From contig OY979731.1 of NCBI GenBank assembly GCA_963855995.1, positions 5,302,942 through 5,366,941 on the forward strand: DNA of 64,000 nt. Reading direction: 5' to 3'. Both the position numbers and the translations under genes were made by a program. This document shows positions 23,589-36,086 of this stretch, one piece after another (the stretch's first letter is position 1; the number at the start of each line of letters is the position of its first letter). The notes beneath the pieces were generated by a model. It did no database searches, had not been told where the DNA came from, and worked only from the letters and a program-made list of their open reading frames with translations. This DNA comes from Muricea muricata. Taxonomy: Eukaryota; Cnidaria; Anthozoa; Malacalcyonacea; Plexauridae.

Positions 23589-23912
23589 TCACTTCCTGAC
23601 GGGTAAAAACTTGCAAACAAAGTTTCCAATTGTGTACTGTGACAAGACAAGACGATTTTGGCAAAATTTGCTAGCATTCAGCCATTCACTGCAATTGTGA
23701 CTGTCCACTCTCTCCAATATATAATCGAAGCCTTTAGAGAGAAGAAAACGTGGCATGGAAAATTCTCCTGCTGTAACGTTTGTACAATACTTTCTTAAAA
23801 ACGTAAATCCCTTCATTTTCCTTGCCATACTATTGTGCTTCTCTTGTCTTGTTGTAATTTGCGATTTCATGCAAATAAAATTTGTTCGCCATTTTGAATC
23901 AACAACGCGCAT
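23589..23912 (-). CDS. Unrecognised 107-codon reading frame at the transposon right end
   Basis: An open frame running inward from the right end of the element. The product is basic with several Cys residues (near residues 14, 43, 73, 83 and 99), starts MRVVDSKWRT and ends CKFLPVRK. I see no DDE motif, zinc-finger spacing, helix-turn-helix or membrane segment that I can name. It lies in a segment with more CpG than the core, so it could be a decayed exon of a transposase or of a captured host gene. No convincing splice donor follows the last codon. Chance occurrence is quite possible; a second frame (23867-24049) overlaps it, crosses the element boundary and is certainly an artefact. Confidence 0.2.
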   Translation of the reverse strand: MRVVDSKWRTNFICMKSQITTRQEKHNSMARKMKGFTFLRKYCTNVTAGEFSMPRFLLSKGFDYILERVDSHNCSEWLNASKFCQNRLVLSQYTIGNFVCKFLPVRK

Positions 23913-23977
23913 ACTTGGTGTAAGCTGAAGTTATTGGATATTTTTTGCGGAATAGCCGCTGGATTTGCGTACAGGCG

Positions 23978-24012
23978 AACTAGCGATTTCGCATTCAAAA
24001 ATGCCAGGCGTG
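23978..24012 (-). repeat. Right terminal inverted repeat of the transposon
   Basis: Read on the minus strand from 24012 it begins CACGCCTGGCATTTTTG, then AATGCGAAATCGCTAGTT, matching the left end at 33 of 35 positions. The outermost 17 bp are identical to the left end. Confidence 0.93.
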
Positions 24013-24015
24013 TTA
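24013..24015. other. Target site duplication TTA, right copy
   Basis: TTA follows the right inverted repeat immediately and continues into GGCGCTCAAACC, the normal satellite sequence. Removing 20831-24015 restores the sister-monomer sequence exactly at this point. Confidence 0.9.
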
Positions 24016-27000
24016 GGCGCTCAAACCATCGAGATGACCGAAAATACATGTTGAAATGTGAAACCTATAACTTGCTTGTAAACTGAAAAGAAACGATCTT
24101 AGAACCATAAACGTCGCGTTTTAAGCCTTCTAGAAGCGATTTGAGCGTGAAAACATGCTCAAATCACTAGCTAAAAATTGCCGTCTTAAATCGATCACGG
24201 CGACGTTTTACAGCTTAAAATGCGGTTTTCAGTGCTAAAGTGAACGAGTTGAGCGCAATGATGTACTGCAATCACGGATCTAAAAGAGACCTTCTAAATG
24301 GAAATTGCAGAACTTAGCAAGTCGGCAATCATGTTTTCGGCGCTCAAAATATCGAGATGAATGAAACAACAATTTGAAATGAGAAACCTATAACTTGCTT
24401 GTAAACTGAAAAGAAACGATCTTAGAAGCATCAAAATCGCGTTTTAAGCGTTCTAAAAGCGATTTGAGAGTAAAAACATACTCAAATCACCACCTAAAAA
24501 TTGCCGTCTTAAATCGATCACGGCGACGTTTTAAAGCTTAAAATAATGTTTTCAGTGCTAAAGTGAACGAGTTTAGCGCAATGATGCACTGCAATCACGG
24601 ACCTAAAAGAGACCTTCTAAATGGAATTTGCAGAACTTAGCAAGTCGGGAATCATGTTTTCGGCGCTAAAACCATCGAGATGAGCGAAATAACATGTTGA
24701 AATGAGAAACCTATAACTTGCTTGTAAACTCAAAAGAAACGACCTTAGAACCATCAAAATCGCGTTTTAAGCGCTCAAAAAGCGATTTGAGCGTAAAAAC
24801 ATGCTCAAATCACCAACTAAAAATTGCTATCTTAAATCGACCACGGCGACGTTTTAGAGCTTAAAATGGTGTTTTTAGTGCTAGAACGAACGAGTTGAGC
24901 GCAATGATGTACTGCAATCAGGGACCTAAAAGAGACCTTCTAAATGGAAATTGCAGAACTTACCAAGTCGGGAATCATGATTTCGGCGCTCAAACCCTCG
25001 AGATGAATGACACAACATGTTGAAATGAGAAACCTATAACTTTCTTTTAAACTGAAAAGAAACGATCTTAGAAGCATCAAAATCGCGTTTTAAGCGTTCT
25101 AGAAGCGATTTCAGCGGGAAAACATGCTCAAATCACTAACTAAAAATTGCCGTCTTAAATCGATCACATCGACGTTTTACAGCTTAAAATGCTGTTTTCA
25201 GTGCTAAAGTGAACGAGTTGAGCGCAATGATGTACTGCAATGACGGATCTTAAAAAAGACCTTCTAATTTGATATTGCAGAACTTAGCAAGTCGGGAATC
25301 ATGTTTTCGGCGCTCAAACCATCGAGATGACCGAAACAACATGTTGAAATGTGAAACCTATAACTTACTTGTAAACTGAAAAGAAACGACCTTAGAACCA
25401 TCAAAATCGCGTTTTAAGCGTTCTAGAAGGAATTTGAGCGTGAAAACATGCTCAAATCACCAACTTAAAATTGCCGTCTTAAATCGACCATTGCGACGTT
25501 TTTGAGCTTAAAATGGTGTTTTTAGTCCTATAATGAACGAGTTGAGCGCAATGATGTACTGCAATCACGGACCTAAAACAGACCTTCTAAATGGAATTTA
25601 TAGAACTTACCAAGTCGGGAATCATGACTTGGGCGCTCAAACCATCGAGATGAATGAAAAAACATGTTGAAATGAGAAACCTATAACTTGCTTGTAAACT
25701 GAAAAGAAACGATCTTAGAACCATCAAAATCGCGTTTTAAGCGTTCTAGAAGCAATTTGAGCGTGAAAACATGTTAAAATCACTAACTAAAAATTGCCGT
25801 CTTAAATCGATCACATCGACGTTTTACAGCTTGAAATGCTGTTTTCAGTGCTAAAGTGAACGAGTTGAGCGCAATGATGTACTGCAATGACGGATCTTAA
25901 AAAAGACCTTCTAATTTGATATTGCAGAACTTAGCAAGTCGGGACTCATGTTTTCGGCGCTCAAACCATCGAGATGACCGAAACAACATGTTGAAATGTG
26001 AAGCCTATAACTTGCTTGTAAACTGAAAAGAAACGACCTTAGAACCATCAAAATCGCGTTTTAAGCGTTCTAGAAGGAATTTGAGCGTGAAAACATGCTC
26101 AAATCACCAACTTAAAATTGCCGTCTTAAATCGACCACGGCGACGTTTTAGAGCTTAAAATGGTGTTTTTAGTCCTATAGTGAACGAGTTGAGCGCAATG
26201 ATGTACTGCAATCACGGACCTAAAACACACCTTCTAAATGGAATTTGCAGAACTTACCAAGTCGGGAATCATGATTTGGGCGCTCAAACCATCGAGATGA
26301 ATGAAAAAACATGTTGAAATGAGAAACCTATAACTTGCTTGTAAACTGAAAAGAAACGATCTTAGAACCATCAAAATCGCGTTTTAAGCGTTCTAGAAGC
26401 AATTTGAGCGTGAAAACATGTTAAAATCACTAACTAAAAATTGCCGTCTTAAATCGATCACATCGACGTTTTACAGCTTGAAATGCTGTTTTCAGTGCTA
26501 AAGTGAACGAGTTGAGCGCAATGATGTACTGCAATGACGGTTCTAAAAAAAGACCTTCTAATTTGATATTGCAGAACTTAGCAAGTCGGGAATCATGTTT
26601 TTGGCGCTCAAACCATCGAGATGACCGAAACAACATGTTGAAATGTGAAACCTATAACTTGCTTGTACACTGAAAAGAAACGACCTTAGAACCATCAAAA
26701 TCGCGTTTTAAGCGTTCTAGAAGTAATTTGAGCGTGAAAACATGCTCAAATCACCAACTAAAAATTGCCGTTTTAAATCGACCACGGCGACGTTTTAGAG
26801 CTTAAAATGGTGTTTTTAGTGCTAGAGTGAATGAGTTGAGCACAATCATGTACTGTAATCACGGACCTAAAAAAGACTTTCTAAATGGAATTTGCAGAAC
26901 TTAGCAAGTCGGGAATCATGTTTTAGGCGCTCAAACCATCGAGATGACCGAAAATACATGTTGAAATGTGAAACCTATAACTTGCTTGTAAACTGAAAAG

Positions 27001-29925
27001 AAACGATCTTAGAACCATAAACGTCGCGTTTTAAGCCTTCTAGAAGCGATTTGAGCGTGAAAACATGCTCAAATCACTAGCTAAAAATTGCCGTCTTAAA
27101 TCGATCACGGCGACGTTTTACAGCTTAAAATGCGGTTTTCAGTGCTAAAGTGAACGAGTTGAGCGCAATGATGTACTGCAATCACGGATCTAAAAGAGAC
27201 CTTCTAAATGGAAATTGCAGAACTTAGCAAGTCGGCAATCATGTTTTCGGCGCTCAAAATATCGAGATGAATGAAACAACAATTTGAAATGAGAAACCTA
27301 TAACTTGTTTGTAAACTGAAAAGAAACGATCTTAGAAGCATCAAAATCGCGTTTTAAGCGTTCTAAAAGCGATTTGAGAGTAAAAACATACTCAAATCAC
27401 CACCTAAAAATTGCCGTCTTAAATCGATCACGGCGACGTTTTAAAGCTTAAAATAATGTTTTCAGTGCTAAAGTGAACGAGTTTAGCGCAATGATGCACT
27501 GCAATCACGGACCTAAAAGAGACCTTCTAAATGGAATTTGCAGAACTTAGCAAGTCGGGAATCATGTTTTCGGCGCTAAAACCATCGAGATGAGCGAAAT
27601 AACATGTTGAAATGAGAAACCTATAACTTGCTTGTAAACTCAAAAGAAACGACCTTAGAACCATCAAAATCGCGTTTTAAGCGCTCAAAAAGCGATTTGA
27701 GCGTAAAAACATGCTCAAATCACCAACTAAAAATTGCTATCTTAAATCGACCACGGCGACGTTTTAGAGCTTAAAATGGTGTTTTTAGTGCTAGAACGAA
27801 CGAGTTGAGCGCAATGATGTACTGCAATCAGGGACCTAAAAGAGACCTTCTAAATGGAAATTGCAGAACTTACCAAGTCGGGAATCATGATTTCGGCGCT
27901 CAAACCATCGAGATGAATGACACAACATGTTGAAATGAGAAACCTATAACTTTCTTTTAAACTGAAAAGAAACGATCTTAGAAGCATCAAAATCGCGTTT
28001 TAAGCGTTCTAGAAGCGATTTCAGCGGGAAAACATGCTCAAATCACTAACTAAAAATTGCCGTCTTAAATCGATCACATCGACGTTTTACAGCTTAAAAT
28101 GCTGTTTTCAGTGCTAAAGTGAACGAGTTGAGCGCAATGATGTACTGCAATGACGGATCTTAAAAAAGACCTTCTAATTTGATATTGCAGAACTTAGCAA
28201 GTCGGGAATCATGTTTTCGGCGCTCAAACCATCGAGATGACCGAAACAACATGTTGAAATGTGAAACCTATAACTTACTTGTAAACTGAAAAGAAACGAC
28301 CTTAGAACCATCAAAATCGCGTTTTAAGCGTTCTAGAAGGAATTTGAGCGTGAAAACATGCTCAAATCACCAACTTAAAATTGCCGTCTTAAATCGACCA
28401 TTGCGACGTTTTTGAGCTTAAAATGGTGTTTTTAGTCCTATAATGAACGAGTTGAGCGCAATGATGTACTGCAATCACGGACCTAAAAGAGACCTTCTAA
28501 ATGGAAATTGCAGAACTTACCAAGTCGGGAATCATGATTTCGGCGCTCAAACCATCGAGATGAATGACACAACATGTTGAAATGAGAAACCTATAACTTT
28601 CTTGTAAACTGAAAAGAAACGATCTTACAAGCATCAAAATCGCGTTTTAAGCGTTCTAGAAGCGATTTGAGCGGGAAAACATGCTCAAATCACTAACTAA
28701 AAATTGCCGTCTTAAATCGATCACATCGACGTTTTACAGCTTAAAATGCTGTTTTCAGTGCTAAAGTGAACGAGTTGAGCGCAATGATGTACTGCAATGA
28801 CGGATCTTAAAAAAGACCTTCTAATTTGATATTGCAGAACTTAGCAAGTCGGGACTCATGTTTTCGGCGCTCAAACCATCGAGATGACCGAAACAACATG
28901 TTTAAATGTGAAGCCTATAACTTGCTTGTAAACTGAAAAGAAACGACCTTAGAACCATCAAAATCGCGTTTTAAGCGTTCTAGAAGGAATTTGAGCGTGA
29001 AAACATGCTCAAATCACCAACTTAAAATTGCCGTCTTAAATCGACCACGGCGACGTTTTAGAGCTTAAAATGGTGTTTTTAGTCCTATAGTGAACGAGTT
29101 GAGCGCAATGATGTACTGCAATCACGGACCTAAAACAGACCTTCTAAGTGGAATTTATAGAACTTACCAAGTCGGGAATCATGATTTGGGCGCTCAAACC
29201 ATCGAGATGAATGAAAAAACATGTTGAAATGAGAAACCTATAACTTGCTTGTAAACTGAAAAGAAACGATCTTAGAACCATCAAAATCGCGTTTTAAGCG
29301 TTCTAGAAGCAATTTGAGCGTGAAAACATGTTAAAATCACTAACTAAAAATTGCCGTCTTAAATCGATCACATCGACGTTTTACAGCTTGAAATGCTGTT
29401 TTCAGTGCTAAAGTGAACGAGTTGAGCGCAATGATGTACTGCAATGACGGATCTTAAAAAAGACCTTCTAATTTGATATTGCAGAACTTAGCAAGTCGGG
29501 ACTCATGTTTTCGGCGCTCAAACCATCGAGATGACCGAAACAACATGTTGAAATGTGAAGCCTATAACTTGCTTGTAAACTGAAAAGAAACGACCTTAGA
29601 ACCATCAAAATCGCGTTTTAAGCGTTCTAGAAGGAATTTGAGCGTGAAAACATGCTCAAATCACCAACTTAAAATTGCCGTCTTAAATCGACCACGGCGA
29701 CGTTTTAGAGCTTAAAATGGTGTTTTTAGTCCTATAGTGAACGAGTTGAGCGCAATGATGTACTGCAATCACGGACCTAAAACACACCTTCTAAATGGAA
29801 TTTGCAGAACTTACCAAGTCGGGAATCATGATTTGGGCGCTCAAACCATCGAGATGAATGAAAAAACATGTTGAAATGAGAAACCTATAACTTGCTTGTA
29901 AACTGAAAAGAAACGATCTTAGAAC

Positions 29926-32900
29926 CATCAAAATCGCGTTTTAAGCGTTCTAGAAGCAATTTGAGCGTGAAAACATGTTAAAATCACTAACTAAAAATTG
30001 CCGTCTTAAATCGATCACATCGACGTTTTACAGCTTGAAATGCTGTTTTCAGTGCTAAAGTGAACGAGTTGAGCGCAATGATGTACTGCAATGACGGTTC
30101 TAAAAAAAGACCTTCTAATTTGATATTGCAGAACTTAGCAAGTCGGGAATCATGTTTTTGGCGCTCAAACCATCGAGATGACCGAAACAACATGTTGAAA
30201 TGTGAAACCTATAACTTGCTTGTACACTGAAAAGAAACGACCTTAGAACCATCAAAATCGCGTTTTAAGCGTTCTAGAAGTAATTTGAGCGTGAAAACAT
30301 GCTCAAATCACCAACTAAAAATTGCCGTTTTAAATCGACCACGGCGACGTTTTAGAGCTTAAAATGGTGTTTTTAGTGCTAGAGTGAATGAGTTGAGCAC
30401 AATCATGTACTGTAATCACGGACCTAAAAAAGACTTTCTAAATGGAATTTGCAGAACTTAGCAAGTCGGGAATCATGTTTTAGGCGCTCAAACCATCGAG
30501 ATGACCGAAAATACATGTTGAAATGTGAAACCTATAACTTGCTTGTAAACTGAAAAGAAACGATCTTAGAACCATAAACGTCGCGTTTTAAGCCTTCTAG
30601 AAGCGATTTGAGCGTGAAAACATGCTCAAATCACTAGCTAAAAATTGCCGTCTTAAATCGATCACGGCGACGTTTTACAGCTTAAAATGCGGTTTTCAGT
30701 GCTAAAGTGAACGAGTTGAGCGCAATGATGTACTGCAATCACGGATCTAAAAGAGACCTTCTAAATGGAAATTGCAGAACTTAGCAAGTCGGCAATCATG
30801 TTTTCGGCGCTCAAAATATCGAGATGAATGAAACAACAATTTGAAATGAGAAACCTATAACTTGCTTGTAAACTGAAAAGAAACGATCTTAGAAGCATCA
30901 AAATCGCGTTTTAAGCGTTCTAAAAGCGATTTGAGAGTAAAAACATACTCAAATCACCACCTAAAAATTGCCGTCTTAAATCGATCACGGCGACGTTTTA
31001 AAGCTTAAAATAATGTTTTCAGTGCTAAAGTGAACGAGTTTAGCGCAATGATGCACTGCAATCACGGACCTAAAAGAGACCTTCTAAATGGAATTTGCAG
31101 AACTTAGCAAGTCGGGAATCATGTTTTCGGCGCTAAAACCATCGAGATGAGCGAAATAACATGTTGAAATGAGAAACCTATAACTTGCTTGTAAACTCAA
31201 AAGAAACGACCTTAGAACCATCAAAATCGCGTTTTAAGCGCTCAAAAAGCGATTTGAGCGTAAAAACATGCTCAAATCACCAACTAAAAATTGCTATCTT
31301 AAATCGACCACGGCGACGTTTTAGAGCTTAAAATGGTGTTTTTAGTGCTAGAACGAACGAGTTGAGCGCAATGATGTACTGCAATCAGGGACCTAAAAGA
31401 GACCTTCTAAATGGAAATTGCAGAACTTACCAAGTCGGGAATCATGATTTCGGCGCTCAAACCATCGAGATGAATGACACAACATGTTGAAATGAGAAAC
31501 CTATAACTTTCTTTTAAACTGAAAAGAAACGATCTTAGAAGCATCAAAATCGCGTTTTAAGCGTTCTAGAAGCGATTTCAGCGGGAAAACATGCTCAAAT
31601 CACTAACTAAAAATTGCCGTCTTAAATCGATCACATCGACGTTTTACAGCTTAAAATGCTGTTTTCAGTGCTAAAGTGAACGAGTTGAGCGCAATGATGT
31701 ACTGCAATGACGGATCTTAAAAAAGACCTTCTAATTTGATATTGCAGAACTTAGCAAGTCGGGAATCATGTTTTCGGCGCTCAAACCATCGAGATGACCG
31801 AAACAACATGTTGAAATGTGAAACCTATAACTTACTTGTAAACTGAAAAGAAACGACCTTAGAACCATCAAAATCGCGTTTTAAGCGTTCTAGAAGGAAT
31901 TTGAGCGTGAAAACATGCTCAAATCACCAACTTAAAATTGCCGTCTTAAATCGACCATTGCGACGTTTTTTAGCTTAAAATGGTGTTTTTAGTCCTATAA
32001 TGAACGAGTTGAGCGCAATGATGTACTGCAATCACGGACCTAAAAGAGACCTTCTAAATGGAATTTGCAGAACTTACCAAGTCGGGAATCATGATTTCGG
32101 CGCTCAAACCATCGAGATGAATGACACAACATGTTGAAATGAGAAACCTATAACTTTCTTTTAAACTGAAAAGAAACGATCTTAGAAGCATCAAAATCGC
32201 GTTTTAAGCGTTCTAGAAGCGATTTGAGCGGGAAAACATGCTCAAATCACTAACTAAAAATTGCCGTCTTAAATCGATCACATCGACGTTTTACAGCTTA
32301 AAATGCTGTTTTCAGTGCTAAAGTGAACGAGTTGAGCGCAATGATGTACTGTAATCACGGACCTAAAAGAGACCTTCTAAATGGAATTTGCAGAACTTAC
32401 CAAGTCGGGAATCATGATTTCGGCGCTCAAACCATCGAGATGAATGAAAAAACATGTTGAAATGAGAAACCTATACCTTGCTTGTAAACTGAAAAGAAAC
32501 GATCTTAGAACCATCAAAATCGCGTTTTAAGCGTTCTAGAAGCAATTTGAGCGTGAAAACATGTTAAAATCACTAACTAAAAACTGCCGTCTTAAATCGA
32601 TCACATCGACGTTTTACAGCTTGAAATGCTGTTTTCAGTGCTAAAGTGAACGAGTTGAGCGCAATGATGTACTGCAATGACGGTTCTAAAAAAAGACCTT
32701 CTAATTTGATATTGCAGAACTTAGCAAGTCGGGAATCATGTTTTTGGCGCTCAAACCATCGAGATGACCGAAACAACATGTTGAAATGTGAAACCTATAA
32801 CTTGCTTGTACACTGAAAAGAAACGACCTTAGAACCATCAAAATCGCGTTTTAAGCGTTCTAGAAGTAATTTGAGCGTGAAAACATGCTCAAATCACCAA

Positions 32901-35900
32901 CTAAAAATTGCCGTTTTAAATCGACCACGGCGACGTTTTAGAGCTTAAAATGGTGTTTTTAGTGCTAGAGTGAATGAGTTGAGCACAATCATGTACTGTA
33001 ATCACGGACCTAAAAGAGACCTTCTAAATGGAATTTGCAGAACTTACCAAGTCGGGAATCATGATTTCGGCGCTCAAACCATCGAGATGAATGAAAAAAC
33101 ATGTTGAAATGAGAAACCTATAACTTGCTTGTAAACTGAAAAGAAACGATCTTAGAACTATCAAAATCGCGTTTTAAGCGTTCTGGAAGCGATTTGAGAG
33201 TAAAAACATACTCAAATCACCACCTAAAAATTGCCGTCTTAAATCGATCACGGCGACGTTTTAAAGCTTAAATAATGTTTTCAGTGCGAAAGTGAACGAG
33301 TTGAGCGCAATGATGTACTGCAATCACGGACCTAAAAGAGACATTCTAAATGGAATTTGCACAACTTAGCAATTCGGAAATCATGTTTTCGGCGCTCAAA
33401 CCATCGAGATGAGCGAAACAACATGTTGAATGAGAAACCTATAACTTGATTGTAAACTGAAAAGAAACGATCTTAGAAGCATCAAAATCGCGTTTTAAGC
33501 GTTCTAAAAGCGATTTGAGAGTAAAAAGATACTCAAATCACCACCTAAAAATTGCCGTCTTAAATCGATCACGGCGACGTTTTAAAGCTTAAAATAATGT
33601 TTTCAGTGCTAAAGTGAACGAGTTTAGCGCAATGATGTACTGCAATCACGGACCTAAAAGAGACCTTCTAAATGGAATTTGCAGAACTTAGCAAGTCGGG
33701 AATCATGTTTTCGGCGCTAAAACCATCGAGACTAGCGAAATAACATGTTGAAATGAGAAACCTATAACTTGCTTGTAAACTCAAAAGAAACGACCTTAGA
33801 ACCATCAAAATCGCGTTTTAAGCGCTCAAAAAGGGATTTGAGCGTAAAAACATGCTCAAATCACCAACTAAAAATTGCTATCTTAAATCGACCACGGCGA
33901 CGTTTTAGGGCTTAAAATGGTGTTTTTAGTGCTAGAACGAACGAGTTGAGCGCAATGATGTACTGCAATCAGGGACCTAAAAGAGACCTTCTAAATGGAA
34001 ATTGCAGAACTTACCAAGTCGGGAATCATGATTTCGGCGCTCAAACCATCGAGATGAATGACACAACATGTTGAAATGAGAAACCTATAACTTTCTTGTA
34101 AACTGAAAAGAAACGATCTTACAAGCATCAAAATCGCGTTTTAAGCGTTCTAGAAGCGATTTGAGCGGGAAAACATGCTCAAATCACTAACTAAAAATTG
34201 CCGTCTTAAATCGATCACATCGACGTTTTACAGCTTAAAATGCTGTTTTCAGTGCTAAAGTGAACGAGTTGAGCGCAATGATGTACTGCAATGACGGATC
34301 TTAAAAAAGACCTTCTAATTTGATATTGCAGAACTTAGCAAGTCGGGACTCATGTTTTCGGCGCTCAAACCATCGAGATGACCGAAACAACATGTTGAAA
34401 TGTGAAGCCTATAACTTGCTTGTAAACTGAAAAGAAACGACCTTAGAACCATCAAAATCGCGTTTTAAGCGTTCTAGAAGGAATTTGAGCGTGAAAACAT
34501 GCTCAAATCACCAACTTAAAATTGCCGTCTTAAATCGACCACGGCGACGTTTTAGAGCTTAAAATGGTGTTTTTAGTCCTATAGTGAACGAGTTGAGCGC
34601 AATGATGTACTGCAATCACGGACCTAAAACAGACCTTCTAAATGGAATTTGCAGAACTTACCAAGTCGGGAATCATGATTTGGGCGCTCAAACCATCGAG
34701 ATGAATGAAAAAACATGTTGAAATGAGAAACCTATAACTTGCTTGTAAACTGAAAAGAAACGATCTTAGAACCATCAAAATCGCGTTTTAAGCGTTCTAG
34801 AAGCAATTTGAGCGTGAAAACATGTTAAAATCACTAACTAAAAATTGCCGTCTTAAATCGATCACATCGGCGTTTTACAGCTTGAAATGCTGTTTTCAGT
34901 GCTAAAGTGAACGAGTTGAGCGCAATGATGTACTGCAATGACGGTTCTAAAAAAAGACCTTCTAATTTGATATTGCAGAACTTAGCAAGTCGGGAATAAT
35001 GTTTTCGGCGCTCAAACCATCGAGATGACCGAAACAACATGTTGAAATGTGAAACCTATAACTTGCTTGTACACTGAAAAGAAACGACCTTAGAACCATC
35101 AAAATCGCGTTTTAAGCCTTCTAAAAGCGATTTGAGCGTAAAAACATGTTCAAATAACTAACTATAAATTGCCGTCTTAAATCGATAACGGTGACGTTTT
35201 ACAGCTTAAAATGGTGTTTTCAGTGCTAAAGTGAACGAGTTGAGCGCAATGATGTACTGCAATCACGGATCTGAAAGAGGCCTTCTAAATGGATATTGCA
35301 GAACTTAGCAAGTCGGGAATCATGTTTTCTGCGCTCAAACCATCGAGAAGAGCGAAACAACATGTTGAAATGAGAAACCTATAATTTGCTTGTAAACTGA
35401 AAAGAAAAAATCTTAGAACCATCAAAATCGCGTTTTAAGCGTTCTAGAAGCGATTTTAGCGTGAAAACATACTCAAATCACCACCAAAAATTGCCGTCTT
35501 AAATCGATCACGGCGACGTTTTAAAGCTTAAAATAATGTTTTCAGTGCTAAAGTGAACGAGTTGAGCGCAATGATGTACTGCAATCACGGACCTAAAAGA
35601 GACCTTCTAAATGGAAATTGAAGAACTTAGCAAGTCGGCAATCATGTTTTCGGCGCTCAAACCATCGAGATGAATGAAACAACATGTTGAAATGAGAAAC
35701 CTATAACTTGCTTGTAAACTGAAAAGAAACGATCTTAGAACCATCAAAATCGCGTTTTAAGCGTTCTAAAAGCGATTTGAGAGTAAAAAGATACTCAAAT
35801 CACCACCTAAAAATTGCCGTCTTAAATCGATCACATCGACGTTTTACAGCTTGAAATGCTGTTTTCAGTGCTAAAGTGAACGAGTTGAGCGCAATGATGT

Positions 35901-36086
35901 ACTGCAATGACGGTTCTAAAAAAAGACCTTCTAATTTGATATTGCAGAACTTAGCAAGTCGGGAATAATGTTTTCGGCGCTCAAACCATCGAGATGACCG
36001 AAACAACATGTTGAAATGTGAAACCTATAACTTGCTTGTACACTGAAAAGAAACGACCTTAGAACCATCAAAATCGCGTTTTAAGC
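29926..36086 (+). repeat. 6.16-kb duplicated segment, copy 1 (partner at 41234-47394)
   Basis: Matches 41234-47394 at a constant offset of 11,308 bp (35 monomers). T1 units at 30016, 32602, 34863 and 35829 correspond to those at 41324, 43910, 46171 and 47137. Differences are sparse, for example GCAGAACTTAG near 30130 against GCAGATTTTAG near 41438, and CACATCGGCG near 34863 in this copy. The match breaks at 36087 (AAGCGTTC against AAGCCTTC). Confidence 0.85.

Larger units (their letters stand above)
20831..24012. mobile_element. 3.2-kb DNA transposon inserted in satellite (TTA target duplication)
   Basis: A unique 3,182-bp sequence interrupts one monomer at unit position 144. Its ends are inverted repeats starting CACGCCTGGCATTTTTG, and the host triplet TTA is present on both sides. 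Uninterrupted sister monomers show the single TTA. The element has a CpG-rich left end (20831-21420), an AT-rich CpG-poor core (21421-23588) with small palindromes, and a mixed right end. No transposase domain or DDE/DDD motif is recognisable, so it is probably non-autonomous or heavily decayed. TTA duplication fits PIF/Harbinger (TWA preference); the CAC terminus leaves CACTA-like as an alternative. The existence of the insertion is certain, its family is not. Confidence 0.93.
19439..28488 (+). repeat. 9-monomer tandem duplication, 2,910 bp net, split by the insertion in copy 1
   Basis: Copy 1 spans 19439-25533 and contains the 3,182-bp element; copy 2 spans 25534-28488 without it. The offset is 6,095 bp left of the element and 2,910 bp right of it, which differs exactly by the element plus its 3-bp target duplication. 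Copy 2 therefore preserves the uninterrupted form, with the empty site at 26923-26925. Identity stops at 28489, where copy 2 reads AAAAGAGACC and copy 1 reads AAAACAGACC (25579). Confidence 0.88.

Noticed and set aside
23867-24049. 60-codon minus-strand frame
   Set aside because: It starts in satellite DNA and crosses the transposon boundary, so it cannot be an ancestral gene.
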